This document shows positions 1-8,828 of a DNA stretch of 49,966 nt, piece by piece (within the stretch, counting starts at the first letter, position 1; the number at the start of each line of letters is the position of its first letter). Source of the DNA: Pelagicoccus sp. SDUM812002 (GTDB taxonomy: Bacteria; Verrucomicrobiota; Verrucomicrobiia; Opitutales; Opitutaceae). The position numbers and the translations under genes were made by a program. The DNA lies in assembly GCF_031127835.1 (NCBI RefSeq), contig NZ_JARXHX010000026.1:1-49966 (forward strand), written 5' to 3'. Below the pieces are notes generated by a model. The model saw nothing but the letters and a program-made list of their open reading frames with translations, made no database searches and was not told the origin of the DNA.

Positions 1-17
1 GGAGTCTAAACGTGACG
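1..17. promoter_or_regulatory. Half copy of the PaaX-flanking palindrome, cut by the window edge
   Basis: Bases 3-17 match the right arm of the palindrome at 874-913 with a single C for T difference, and the two G residues before it also match. The visible piece is the right half only, so the left half would lie outside the window. Its position just past the 3' end of the PaaX gene suggests a second binding site, perhaps serving a gene to the left. The match is seen; the operator role is inferred. Confidence 0.5.
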
Positions 18-59
18 CCTCAAGGCGGATTTTCACTGTCTGCGGCTTTTGGCTCGAGA

Positions 60-854
60 TTACCAGTTTTGGGCAGCCTCCAGCCAGTTTCTTACCGCAT
101 CCTCTCGTCTCGCCTCTGCTTCGAGGGCTAGGTTTGCCCCGAGGCGTTTCGTGGGCCAGAGCTCTTTGGGGAGGAGTGGGTCGTTTTTTAGAGCCGCATC
201 CCACAGCGATCGCTCGCGAGCTCGCCAAGCTTGGTAGGCGGTGAGCGTTCTGCTCAATTCAATTTTTGTATCCAAAAAACTGAGATAGTCCGAGTAGGCT
301 GCTTGTATCTTGTAGAGGGGCCACGCCTTTACTACGTAGGATGCATCGTCTCCGCAACTCCAGAAGATGCCCTCCATGCAAACGACAGAATCCGCCGACA
401 CTCGCAGCGCGGCAAAGGACGATTCCACTTCTGGAAGCGCTCGGTGCGAAATCCAAACGCTGCCCTGGAGCTTTCCGAATCGAAGCGTTTTTAGCCAATC
501 CCTCAGCTCGAAACGGGCGTTGGAAGCGTGGCTCGGCAGGTCGAACGTGAGCAATCGCCATTTCCCGTCCCACGCCGATTCCCACGCCGCGAACGGGCTG
601 GGCGATCTGGTGGCCGACTCTCCGGCTGCTGTCAAGTTGGGGACCCATGCGGAGTCTCCGGCGTTTGATCGGCTTTCGACGCTGATGTGTCCGCTCTTCT
701 CCAGCCGCCTTAGAAGGTTGAGGTAGGCTCGGTTGGATCCTCCGTACGCTTCCAGGCAAATCTTTGCCAATTGGCCGGAGGCCAGAGTAACCCCGTAAGC
801 GCTCAGATCCGCAAGAATCGTTATAAGTTCCAATGACCTCGGTCCCTTCAACAT
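60..854 (-). CDS. PaaX family transcriptional regulator
   Basis: A 264-residue protein with an N-terminal winged-helix region (about residues 5-75) and the central PaaX signature at about residues 95-137, where WDGKWRLLTFDLP is followed by an arginine-rich helix and GKLQGSVWISH. PaaX proteins are GntR-like repressors; the classical member controls phenylacetate degradation and responds to phenylacetyl-CoA. No phenylacetate genes are visible, so the regulated pathway here is unknown. Length agrees with the family (about 260-300). The ATG sits 19 bases from a 40-bp palindrome at 874-913, which fits autoregulation. The opposite strand carries smc. Family is confident; ligand and targets are not known. 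Confidence 0.8.
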   Translation of the reverse strand: MLKGPRSLELITILADLSAYGVTLASGQLAKICLEAYGGSNRAYLNLLRRLEKSGHISVESRSNAGDSAWVPNLTAAGESATRSPSPFAAWESAWDGKWRLLTFDLPSHASNARFELRDWLKTLRFGKLQGSVWISHRALPEVESSFAALRVSADSVVCMEGIFWSCGDDASYVVKAWPLYKIQAAYSDYLSFLDTKIELSRTLTAYQAWRARERSLWDAALKNDPLLPKELWPTKRLGANLALEAEARREDAVRNWLEAAQNW

Positions 855-873
855 TGTGAAACTACAGATACTC

Positions 874-913
874 CGTCACGTTTAAACTTCAACGTTGGAG
901 TTTAAACGTGACG
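874..913. promoter_or_regulatory. 40-bp near-perfect palindrome, likely operator of the PaaX-type gene
   Basis: Arms at 874-888 and 899-913 are exact reverse complements (right arm agtttaaacgtgacg). The 10-base centre is itself palindromic apart from its outermost pair, so 19 of 20 base pairs match. There is no T-tract on either side, which argues against a terminator. It lies 19 bp upstream of the PaaX-family start codon, where an autoregulatory operator would be expected, and 179 bp upstream of smc. A related half-site occurs at 3-17. Confidence 0.6.
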
Positions 914-958
914 AGTTGGGCGGCGGAATTTTGCAGTCGATGGATGAGTGGGTGCGGA

Positions 959-992
959 TGAGTTGGGGGGTGAGTTGGGGGGTGAGTTGGGA
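959..992. repeat. 12-bp tandem repeat, about 2.8 copies
   Basis: The unit TGAGTTGGGGGG is repeated at 959-970 and 971-982, with a partial third copy at 983-992. It lies in the 238-bp region between the PaaX-type gene and smc. G-rich repeats of this kind are prone to slippage; no function is evident. Confidence 0.7.
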
Positions 993-1092
993 GACTTATT
1001 GCCAAAGTTGTTCGCGCCTTGTTCTTCGACTTATTCACAATCGGGGTTTGGAGTTGTCAGCAAGTTAGGGCGCCATTGAATTTCGGGCTTTT

Positions 1093-4000
1093 ATGTATCT
1101 CAGCGCCCTCAAAGTTAACGGCTTCAAGAGCTTTGCCGACCACACCCTCCTGAAATTCAACAGAGGCGTCACTGCCGTCGTGGGGCCGAATGGCTGCGGA
1201 AAGAGCAATATCGCCGATTCCATCCGCTGGGTTCTGGGAGAGCAAAGCGCCAAGGCGTTGCGTGGCGGCAAGATGCAGGACGTCATTTTCGAGGGGTCGG
1301 ACAAGCGTAAGCCGCTGAACATCTGTGAGGTGGCGATCACGTTGACCGACTGCGAAAAGGAGCTTGGCAGCGACTTCAATGAAGTCGAGATCGCTCGCAA
1401 GGTCCACCGCGATGGTGGCAGCAACTATTACATCAACGGCAAGGCCTGTCGCCTAAAGGACATACAGCGCCTCTTCATGGACACGGGCATTGGCCGCACC
1501 TCCTACTCGATCATGGCTCAGGGCCAGATTGACCAGATCCTCTCCTCCAAGCCGGAAGAGCGTCGGGCGGTCTTCGAGGAGGCAGCTGGGATCTCTCGCT
1601 ACAAGGCGCAGCGCAAAGAGACGCTCAACAAGCTCGCGCACGTGGAGACGAATCTCGCTCGCGTGACCGATGTCGTGGCCGAGATCGGTCGTCAGATCGG
1701 CAGCCTCAAGCGCCAAGCCACCAAGGCGATCCGCTACAAGAAGATTAGCCACAAGCTTCGCCATCTCGACATCGGCTACAGCGCTTACCAATACCAGACC
1801 ATGAGCGCCACGCTCGACTCGGTCGACCAGTCCTCCAGCGAATTGCAGACAGAGCTCGATGGCCTAGCCAAAGACTTGGAAAGCAAGGAAGGCAGCCTCA
1901 TCGTCTACAAGGAAGAGCGCCAAACCCTGATCCAGAAGGTCCAGGATTCGCAGCAGTCCGTCTTCGATCTGCGCAGCATGAAGGAGCAGGCCAGCAACGC
2001 GGCCGATATGGCTCAAATTAAGATCGCCTCTCTGGGCGAGCGCATGGAGCAGGCCACCCAGGAAATCGCGTCCTTCGAGGCTCAGCTAGGTGAAATCGCG
2101 AGCAAGGTCGACGAGCATAATTCCGACAAGCAGATGCACCTCGACGTCCTGGGCAATTCCGACGAAATCTTCCAGGAGCGTAATCGCGACTTGGAGGAGA
2201 TTGAAGAACGCCTTCGTGTATCGGAGACGCAAATACAGCAGCTTCGTGTTGCCGCTCAAGACGCGGAACGTGCCAGCTCGCGTTGCCGTGAAGCACTCTC
2301 AGCTATCGAAGTCGAAGCTGGCACCAGTCGCAACCGCTTGATGCGTCTCGAGGAGGAACTCGCCGAGCAAAGCGAAGGCCAAGCTGAGGCTGCTCAATCC
2401 TTAAGCGACTTTCAGGAGCGACTCTTGGCGACCCGCAGCATGCAGGAGCAGTTGCAAGCAGATCTCGAATCAGCACGCGATGGAGTTTCGGAAAAGCGCG
2501 ACGCCTTTAAGTCCGCTCAGATTAGTATCCAGGAAATCGATCGCAACGTCGCTCAAAAGTCGGCTCGTGTGAAGCTTCTCCAGCAATTGCAAGAGAAGCT
2601 CGAGGGGTACGGCGAAGGTGCCAAAGCCCTGCTCAAGGGCAAGCTAGGAGGCGTGCTCGAAGGCAAAGCTTTTGCTCCATTGACTAGTGACCTGTCGGTA
2701 AAAGATGGGTACGGTCCTGCGGTGGAAGCTTTACTTGGTTCTGCCATGGAGGCCGTCGCGGTGGACGATGCGGATACGGCGATTGAAATTTTTCAACAGC
2801 TCGAGGACGGCAAGATAGGGCGAGCTTGTGTTCAGTTGCAAAAGGCAACAGCGGCAAGCGGACCCGCTACCGACTTGCCGGACTGGCTCAAGCCAGCGAC
2901 GGAATTCGTTTCGCTCAAGGATGACGCTAGCCACGACTCGCTTCGAGCGGTTTTGGCTTCCAGCTACATCGTCGATAGCATGGCCGATTTCCTCAAATGG
3001 CGCGAAGGCCAGACGGAATTTCGCTTCTTGCAAGTCGCCTCTCAGAAGGGCGAGACGCTTGATGCTCGCGGATTGGTGACGGGCGGTTTCAAGGGCAAGG
3101 TCAAGAACAGCAGTATCCTGCAGCGCGAGGTCGAGCTGAAGCAGACCCAAAAGGAGCTCGAAGAAGAACAAAAAGCTCTAGAAGCGTCACGGGCAGAAGC
3201 GGATAAGGTGAACAAGGAATTGGAAGCTGCGGAAGAAGCAGTGGAAAGCAAACGCCACGAAATCGCCGAAACGAATCACGAACTTTCCTCCCTCCAAGCG
3301 GAAGAGCGTAATGCGCAAAAGTTGGTGCAAGAGCAAAAGATGCGAGCAGAGCGCTTGGAGCGTGAGCGCATCGGACTAGAGGAAGTGCAAGCGGCCTCGA
3401 CCGAGCGTCTTGAAGCGGCCAAGGCTATGTTGGCCAAGGAGATGGAACGGCTTGAGAGCAGCCGCCGTCAGCTCGAAGAAACCGAAGAAGGGATCGGCGA
3501 CATTCGAGGCGAGCGCGACGAGAAGCGCGAAGGGCTGAGCCAGGCAAAATACGATTTGCAGGAAAAGAAGGCCAAGCTGGATGTGATCACCCGCGGCATG
3601 GTGGAGATGGAGCAGCGTCGTAACGAGCTAACGCGGCTGATCGAAACCAAAACGCGTGACATCGAAAATTGGGAGGAGCAATCCGAGTCTCTGAAGAGCG
3701 AGATCGCCCAAGCTGAAGAACGTAGTGGTTCTGTGGATGCAGAGCTCGAAGAAGCGAAGATTTTGGTCAACACCACCCGCGAAGCCTTGGTTTCGATCGA
3801 GGAGAGGATCGGTGTGCTGGAGCGTGAGCAAAACGGGTTGCGCATCCGTGTCGACGACCTGCGCAACAATTTAGGCAGCCAGCAGGTGCAGATCGCCGAG
3901 AAGCGCTCCCGTCTCGAATACATCCAAGAAGAAATCACCCGCGAGTATGGGCAGGACCTGACCAAGACCGATTGGAAGTGGCAGCTTTGGAAAGCCCGCC

Positions 4001-4974
4001 AGCCAGTAGAAGACTTGCCGGTGCTCGACGATGACGACGAAGAGGAAGAAACCTCAACCGTAGTGGCTTTGCCAGATCCGGATGCCGAGCCTCAGGAAGA
4101 AGAGGATGCAGAGAGTTCTGAAGAAGCGGAGCCAGAAGCCGATGCGGAGACTCCGGAAGCGGAGGCAACGGACGAGGAGGAGTCCGAACCGGAAGCGGTC
4201 GAGCCGCTATCCAAGCAACGGGCACCGACCGAAGCAGAGCGCGAAGAGCTCGAAAAGACCAATTGGGCAGCTGTGAAACGCGAAGTAGAAACGCTTCGCA
4301 AGCGTATACAAAGTATGGGTACCGTGAATACGGACGCGATCGCCGAGTACGGAGAGTTACGTGAACGCCATGGATTCTTGAAGGGGCAATACGACGATTT
4401 GGTTTCTTCGAAGGAAAAGCTCGAAGAGGCGATCGACGAAATCAACACCAAGTCGCGTGAGCAATTTACGGATACATTCGTGAAGATCCGCGAAAACTTT
4501 AAGCACACCTTTTCTACGCTCTTTCACGGAGGTAAGGCGGACTTGCAGCTCATCGAAACGGATGACGTTTTGGAAAGCGGCATCGAAATCGTGGCCCAGC
4601 CTCCGGGCACCAAGCTCAAGGGTGTTAGCCTCTTGTCGGGTGGTCAGAAGACCATGACCGCGGTTGGTTTGCTGTTTGCGATTTATATGGTGAAGCCGTC
4701 ACCGTTCTGTCTGCTCGACGAGCTCGACGCTCCTTTGGATGAGTCAAACATCGGCCGCTTTACGACCTTGCTCAAGCAGTTCACCAAGCAGTCGCAGTTT
4801 ATCATCATCACGCACAACAAGCGCACGATCGCCGCCGCTCAGGCCATCTATGGCGTTACCATGGAAGAAAAGGGCGTTTCCAAGGTGGTGAGCATGAAGT
4901 TCCACAGCGAGCACGAGGATCCCGACATGGTGAAGCTCGATTTGGACAAGCCGACTGAGGCAGTCTTGGCTTGA
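1093..4974 (+). CDS. smc: Chromosome segregation protein SMC with acidic insertion
   Basis: A 1293-residue SMC ATPase, the core of the condensin-like complex that compacts and segregates the chromosome. Walker A is GPNGCGKS (residues 31-38). Long coiled coils flank a hinge at about 505-660 containing GYGPAVEALLG and the GLVTGGFKGK segment. The ABC signature LLSGGQKTMTA (about 1180) and Walker B FCLLDELDAPLDE follow. Bacterial SMC is usually about 1150-1200 residues. The extra length is largely a run of Asp and Glu at about 970-1050, placed between the returning coiled coil and the C-terminal head, which is unusual. No clear Shine-Dalgarno precedes the ATG. No scpA or scpB is nearby. Confidence 0.97.
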   Translation: MYLSALKVNGFKSFADHTLLKFNRGVTAVVGPNGCGKSNIADSIRWVLGEQSAKALRGGKMQDVIFEGSDKRKPLNICEVAITLTDCEKELGSDFNEVEIARKVHRDGGSNYYINGKACRLKDIQRLFMDTGIGRTSYSIMAQGQIDQILSSKPEERRAVFEEAAGISRYKAQRKETLNKLAHVETNLARVTDVVAEIGRQIGSLKRQATKAIRYKKISHKLRHLDIGYSAYQYQTMSATLDSVDQSSSELQTELDGLAKDLESKEGSLIVYKEERQTLIQKVQDSQQSVFDLRSMKEQASNAADMAQIKIASLGERMEQATQEIASFEAQLGEIASKVDEHNSDKQMHLDVLGNSDEIFQERNRDLEEIEERLRVSETQIQQLRVAAQDAERASSRCREALSAIEVEAGTSRNRLMRLEEELAEQSEGQAEAAQSLSDFQERLLATRSMQEQLQADLESARDGVSEKRDAFKSAQISIQEIDRNVAQKSARVKLLQQLQEKLEGYGEGAKALLKGKLGGVLEGKAFAPLTSDLSVKDGYGPAVEALLGSAMEAVAVDDADTAIEIFQQLEDGKIGRACVQLQKATAASGPATDLPDWLKPATEFVSLKDDASHDSLRAVLASSYIVDSMADFLKWREGQTEFRFLQVASQKGETLDARGLVTGGFKGKVKNSSILQREVELKQTQKELEEEQKALEASRAEADKVNKELEAAEEAVESKRHEIAETNHELSSLQAEERNAQKLVQEQKMRAERLERERIGLEEVQAASTERLEAAKAMLAKEMERLESSRRQLEETEEGIGDIRGERDEKREGLSQAKYDLQEKKAKLDVITRGMVEMEQRRNELTRLIETKTRDIENWEEQSESLKSEIAQAEERSGSVDAELEEAKILVNTTREALVSIEERIGVLEREQNGLRIRVDDLRNNLGSQQVQIAEKRSRLEYIQEEITREYGQDLTKTDWKWQLWKARQPVEDLPVLDDDDEEEETSTVVALPDPDAEPQEEEDAESSEEAEPEADAETPEAEATDEEESEPEAVEPLSKQRAPTEAEREELEKTNWAAVKREVETLRKRIQSMGTVNTDAIAEYGELRERHGFLKGQYDDLVSSKEKLEEAIDEINTKSREQFTDTFVKIRENFKHTFSTLFHGGKADLQLIETDDVLESGIEIVAQPPGTKLKGVSLLSGGQKTMTAVGLLFAIYMVKPSPFCLLDELDAPLDESNIGRFTTLLKQFTKQSQFIIITHNKRTIAAAQAIYGVTMEEKGVSKVVSMKFHSEHEDPDMVKLDLDKPTEAVLA

Positions 4975-4993
4975 CCGTTGTTGCCGACCTTGC

Positions 4994-5019
4994 GTCTCGC
5001 CCCTCAGTAGAGGCGAGGC
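4994..5019 (+). terminator. Hairpin after smc, without T-tract
   Basis: CTCGCC (4996-5001) pairs with GGCGAG (5012-5017), extended inward by CTC/GAG-type pairs across a bulge and a four-base loop. It lies just after the smc stop but has no U-run, so it may be a processing or stability element instead of an intrinsic terminator. Confidence 0.3.
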
Positions 5020-5167
5020 ACTCTTAATGATTTGAAGCCTTGGTTTTCGGTGGGGTGGAGTTAGGTTGATCTTAGGTAGTTCCTGTAGACGCCCCTTGCT
5101 TGTCCACTTTCTCGGGAGCTGTATTTCCCACCTTGACCCGTGTCCTGTAACCCGCTTGTAACGTGGA

Positions 5168-5590
5168 ATGTTTTCTTACCTCAAACGCTTGTTCGGTCGG
5201 ACCGAGCCAGAGTCCGCCGCTATAGGGCGTCGCGGAGAGCGGGAGGCCGAGAAGATCTTGAAGACGAAGGGCTACCAAATCCTAGCACGTAACTGGCGCA
5301 GCGGTCGCGACGAGATTGACCTGATTTGCCTGCAAGGTAAAGCGGTGGTGTTTGTTGAAGTCCGCACTCGATCTGCAGGTGCCTTGGTGAGCGGGTACGA
5401 CTCCATCAACCGTCGCAAACGCGAGGCCTTGAAGCGGGTGTGCCGCTCCTATTTCAGCATCATGAAGCCCAAGCCGCTGACCTTGCGGTTCGACGTTGTA
5501 GAGGTGGAGCATGAGGAAGGCGCGATCACTACGGCTCGTCACTTCTCGGACGTTCCGCTTTTCTCAAAATCCGCAAATCGCGGTAGCTGA
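5168..5590 (+). CDS. yraN: YraN/UPF0102 family endonuclease-like protein
   Basis: A 140-residue protein with the UPF0102 core: GRRGEREAEKIL, then GYQILARNWRSGRDEIDLI and VVFVEVRTRS. These carry the E, D-x-D and E-x-[KR]-type residues of a PD-(D/E)XK restriction-endonuclease-like fold (conserved E at about residue 25, D at about 54, E-V-R at about 66-68). The family is widespread; its function is not settled, though a role in handling DNA or Holliday junctions is predicted. The length is slightly longer than typical (about 120) because of an N-terminal extension. GTGGA just before the ATG may serve as a weak ribosome-binding site. Followed by zwf. Confidence 0.9.
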   Translation: MFSYLKRLFGRTEPESAAIGRRGEREAEKILKTKGYQILARNWRSGRDEIDLICLQGKAVVFVEVRTRSAGALVSGYDSINRRKREALKRVCRSYFSIMKPKPLTLRFDVVEVEHEEGAITTARHFSDVPLFSKSANRGS

Positions 5591-5710
5591 GACCGTTTGC
5601 CCCATGAGTAGGTGCTTTCTATCAAATCTTTTCTGGTATTGCTCCAGAGAGATTCATAGGAGGGCTTTTGGTGGGTAAATTAGTCCGGTTCCGCCCTTTA
5701 CATAGGAGTA

Positions 5711-5770
5711 ATGGACGTCAATTTCTACGGTTCCTTACCAACGGCTTTTACGTATCATGTCACAGGATAA
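5711..5770 (+). CDS. Possible 19-residue leader ORF overlapping the zwf start
   Basis: An ATG at 5711 opens a 19-codon frame whose TAA ends at 5770, 14 bases inside zwf (start 5757), in a different frame. AGGAG at 5704-5708 precedes it, but with a spacing of only two bases. If translated, terminating ribosomes would be at the zwf start, which lacks its own Shine-Dalgarno, so translational coupling is conceivable. The evidence is only arrangement; chance is quite possible. Confidence 0.25.
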   Translation: MDVNFYGSLPTAFTYHVTG

Positions 5771-7298
5771 CAGACACCCATTTCTCCAAGGTCTCAGCAA
5801 GCACCGCGGCGTGCAGCCAACGATTATTACCATCTTCGGAGCTTCCGGCGACCTCTGCGCCCGCAAGCTCGTGCCAGCGATTTACAACCTTGCGGTGGAC
5901 AACCTCTTGCCAGCCGACTTCTACTTGATCGGCTTCGGACGCAAGCCGATTCCAGACGACGAGTTTCGCGAACTTGCCTCTGAATCTATATCCAAGTTTT
6001 CCCGCCGCCCCCTCAACAAGGAGATCTGGGACCGTATCGAGAAAAACACTTATTACTGTTCTGGAGGCTATGACGAGGAGGAGGGCTTCCAAAAGCTGAG
6101 CGACAAGATCAGCTCGATCGAGAAGGATGCGGGCCGCGAAATGCAGAGTGTCTTTTACGTATCCACTCCGCCGTCTGTTTTCGACCCGATCGTCAAGAAC
6201 CTCGGCAAGGTGGGCCTCGCCACCAAGTACCAGGAAACTGACAAGCACACAAAGGTCGTAATCGAAAAGCCATTTGGCAAGGATCTCGAATCCGCTCGCA
6301 ACTTGAACCGCGCCATTCAAGGAGTTTTCCAGGAGCGACAGGTGTATCGAATCGATCACTACCTCGGCAAAGAAACGGTACAGGACCTGTTGGTCCAGCG
6401 CTTCGCCAATTCGATTTTCGAACCGCTGTGGAACCGCAACTACGTAGACAACGTGCAGATAACCGTTGCGGAAAGCTTGGGCGTCGGGACTCGGGGCGGC
6501 TACTACGAGCAAAGCGGGGCGACCCGCGATATGATCCAGAACCACACCATGCAGTTGCTCGCCCTTATGGCGATGGAAGCTCCCGCTTCCCTCGATGCGG
6601 AGGCCATCCGTAACGAAAAGGTGAAGCTGCTCAAGGCAATCAAACCATTGAAACTTGGATACGAAAATCCGGAAGTGGTGCGTGCCCAGTACATGGAAGG
6701 CCTAATCGATGGCCAAAAGGTTCAGGGCTATCGCGACGAGGAAGGCGTTTCTGGTCAGTCGGAGACCGAAACCTACGCGGCTTTGAAGCTCGCCATCAAT
6801 AACTGGCGCTGGGAGGGCGTGCCATTCTACCTCCGGTCTGGCAAGCGTATGGCCCGTCGCGTGACGGAGATTGCGATCCAGTTCAAACGTCCGCCATCGT
6901 CCCTTTTCAGCGAAAATGAGATGATCAATCTTGCCAACAATTCGCTGGTTTTCCAGATCCAGCCGGACGAAGGTTCGACCATCTTGCTCAACGGCAAGAT
7001 CCCAGGCTTGCAGACGCGCACCCAGCCGGTTAAGATGCATTTCCGCTACTCCACGACGTTTGGTTCGAATACGCCCGAAGCCTACGAGCGCCTGGTGCTC
7101 GATGCGATGATCGGCGATGGCACGCTTTTCATCCGCGGTGACGAAACCGAAGCTTCATGGAATCTCATCACTCCTCTGCACGATTTCTGGAAGAGTGAAG
7201 GTCAGCGAGGGATCGAGTCTTACTCTTCCGGCTCGTGGGGGCCTAATGCCTCCGACCGTATGCTCTGGGAGAAAAACCACGAGTGGCGCCGTCCTTAA
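5757..7298 (+). CDS. zwf: Glucose-6-phosphate 1-dehydrogenase
   Basis: A 513-residue enzyme that oxidises glucose 6-phosphate to 6-phosphogluconolactone with NAD(P)+, the entry step of the oxidative pentose phosphate pathway. The dinucleotide-binding motif GASGDL is at residues 28-33, with the usual arginine replaced in CARKL. The substrate and catalytic signature RIDHYLGKE is at about 198-206. EKPFGKDL and the C-terminal G6PD domain, including FYLRSGKRMARRVTEI, are present. Length is standard. The gene OpcA, which modulates G6PD in actinobacteria and cyanobacteria, follows after 30 bases, so the two are likely co-transcribed. There is no clear Shine-Dalgarno. Confidence 0.97.
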   Translation: MSQDNRHPFLQGLSKHRGVQPTIITIFGASGDLCARKLVPAIYNLAVDNLLPADFYLIGFGRKPIPDDEFRELASESISKFSRRPLNKEIWDRIEKNTYYCSGGYDEEEGFQKLSDKISSIEKDAGREMQSVFYVSTPPSVFDPIVKNLGKVGLATKYQETDKHTKVVIEKPFGKDLESARNLNRAIQGVFQERQVYRIDHYLGKETVQDLLVQRFANSIFEPLWNRNYVDNVQITVAESLGVGTRGGYYEQSGATRDMIQNHTMQLLALMAMEAPASLDAEAIRNEKVKLLKAIKPLKLGYENPEVVRAQYMEGLIDGQKVQGYRDEEGVSGQSETETYAALKLAINNWRWEGVPFYLRSGKRMARRVTEIAIQFKRPPSSLFSENEMINLANNSLVFQIQPDEGSTILLNGKIPGLQTRTQPVKMHFRYSTTFGSNTPEAYERLVLDAMIGDGTLFIRGDETEASWNLITPLHDFWKSEGQRGIESYSSGSWGPNASDRMLWEKNHEWRRP

Positions 7299-7328
7299 TC
7301 TGCGGAGACATCGAATAGAGCACGAGTC

Positions 7329-8336
7329 ATGAGCGCGAACAGTACCGTATACGAGGCCTTGCCTGGCCTAAAAGTACCCCTTGGGAATGCTCTAAAGGAG
7401 CTGACTGCGATGTGGTCGCCAGTCGATGAATCTGGAAAGCGAAAGGACAACGAATATCGGGCTTCCCGCATGAACCTGATTGTGCACATCGGTTTCGAGG
7501 CGAGTATGAAAGAGGCGAAGGAGTTGTTCCAAACCGTCATCAGCTTTTCGCATCGCTATCCCTGTCGCATGATAGTTCTTTGCCCGCAGCCTGATTCTTG
7601 GGACTCCAAGACGGATATGGGTTGTAAGATCTTCTCCGAATGCGTTTTCGGAGAAGGCGCGGGTGGAATGAGCTGCTGCGAGGTATTGATTCTTGGATAC
7701 ACGCTGAGCGATCGCCGGTATTTGGAAAACCAGGTTTCAGTTTTTCTGGAGGCGGATTTGCCGACCTATTATTGGCCGACTCGTTTTGGATCAGCTGAGC
7801 TCTTGTCCGACTACAAGTTCTTCTTCAAGCAGGCGGAGCGTGTGATTTTTGACTCGTCTCGCGAGTGTTTCCTCATCGATCAAGTGGATGTGCCCCAGCC
7901 CGATAAGGTACATGACTTGTCGTATTCACGGCTGTTGCCCATTCGTCAGAGCGTGGGACAGTTTCTGAGCGCGTTTCCGAAGGAAGCGATAGTGGACGGC
8001 CTTGCTGAAGTGACCTTGAGCTCCAGCGCGAATTTCAAGTGTGAAGGTCGTGCCCTCATGAGTTGGGTTGCGAGTGCTCTGATGAAGTGCTACCAAAGTC
8101 CTGAAGACGCGAAGGAAGCGCTGCGGTTCGATCAGCAGGAAGCGGGAGATGACCGCGCAGTGCCGATCATGAGTTTCGTGTATTCTAACGATAACTACGT
8201 GACATTCACGATGGATCTAGCTAAGAGCGAGGCTCGCGTGGAAGCTGACTTGGGCAATGGCAAGCAGTCCTTAACGACTGGCGTACGTTTGCTTGATCCC
8301 GAGACGGCGTTGGCTGAAGCTTTGTTTCACGGGTAG
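7329..8336 (+). CDS. opcA: OpcA-like glucose-6-phosphate dehydrogenase assembly protein
   Basis: A 335-residue protein with OpcA family features: an N-terminal segment RMNLIVHIGF, a central SHRYPCRMIVL stretch, a segment with two adjacent cysteines (GMSCCEVL), and LPTYYWPTRF. In cyanobacteria and actinobacteria OpcA binds G6PD and promotes its assembly or redox-dependent activation. Location directly downstream of zwf strongly supports the same partnership. It has no signal peptide or membrane segments and is predicted to be cytosolic. The gene ends before a hairpin at 8378-8407 shared with the convergent DUF5069 gene. Confidence 0.85.
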   Translation: MSANSTVYEALPGLKVPLGNALKELTAMWSPVDESGKRKDNEYRASRMNLIVHIGFEASMKEAKELFQTVISFSHRYPCRMIVLCPQPDSWDSKTDMGCKIFSECVFGEGAGGMSCCEVLILGYTLSDRRYLENQVSVFLEADLPTYYWPTRFGSAELLSDYKFFFKQAERVIFDSSRECFLIDQVDVPQPDKVHDLSYSRLLPIRQSVGQFLSAFPKEAIVDGLAEVTLSSSANFKCEGRALMSWVASALMKCYQSPEDAKEALRFDQQEAGDDRAVPIMSFVYSNDNYVTFTMDLAKSEARVEADLGNGKQSLTTGVRLLDPETALAEALFHG

Positions 8337-8377
8337 GGTGTAGCCTAGCACAGTGTCTCGGATTGATTTGATCCTGC

Positions 8378-8407
8378 AGGGTGGACGACGCGGAAGTCGT
8401 CCCTCCT
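8378..8407. terminator. Hairpin between convergent opcA and DUF5069 genes
   Basis: Left arm 8378-8389 pairs with right arm 8396-8407: a perfect 7-bp inner stem (GGACGAC/GTCGTCC) plus four more outer pairs, with loop GCGGAA. It sits between two convergent genes and could stop transcription from both sides, although no clear T-run follows on either strand. The sequence resembles a REP-type palindrome. Confidence 0.45.
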
Positions 8408-8415
8408 GATTACCT

Positions 8416-8826
8416 CTATTTTGATTCGTCTAAAGCGATGGCTTCGAAGACGGTACCTTCCCACTCGCTGGGGAGTTCTGGATACTTGATGGCGCGAACT
8501 TGTTTGAAACGTTCTCCGAGAGCCGTACCGGGCCGACCGAGTTCGAGAGCGAAGGCGTTCCACTTTTCGCATTGTTCTTGGGTGGTTTGAGATTTGAACC
8601 ACTCTACAATCTCTTGGTCGCTACTGCTCTTCGTAATCGTCTGGACGAGTGTGTCTGCTTCCAGTTTGAAGGCTTTGAGGAAGAGTCCGTCTAGACCGGC
8701 CGGATTGCAGTAGGACGACTGGTATTCCTCGGGTAATTCGCCCAGGTTTTGTAAACGGATTTTGTCGATGACACGGGCGAGGTGGTAGGCACCACCAAGC
8801 TTTTCGGAAGGGAGTCGGAGTTTCAT
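8416..8826 (-). CDS. DUF5069 domain-containing protein
   Basis: A 136-residue protein recognisable as DUF5069 by LGGAYHLARVIDKIRL at its N-terminus and the later FKSQTTQEQCEKWNAF and KYPELPSEWEGTVFEAI segments. The family is common in Verrucomicrobiota and Planctomycetota and has no assigned function. There is no signal peptide. It lies 2 bases downstream of dtd, so the two are almost certainly one transcript. Nothing in the sequence points to a catalytic site. Confidence 0.8.
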   Translation of the reverse strand: MKLRLPSEKLGGAYHLARVIDKIRLQNLGELPEEYQSSYCNPAGLDGLFLKAFKLEADTLVQTITKSSSDQEIVEWFKSQTTQEQCEKWNAFALELGRPGTALGERFKQVRAIKYPELPSEWEGTVFEAIALDESK

Positions 8827-8828
8827 GC

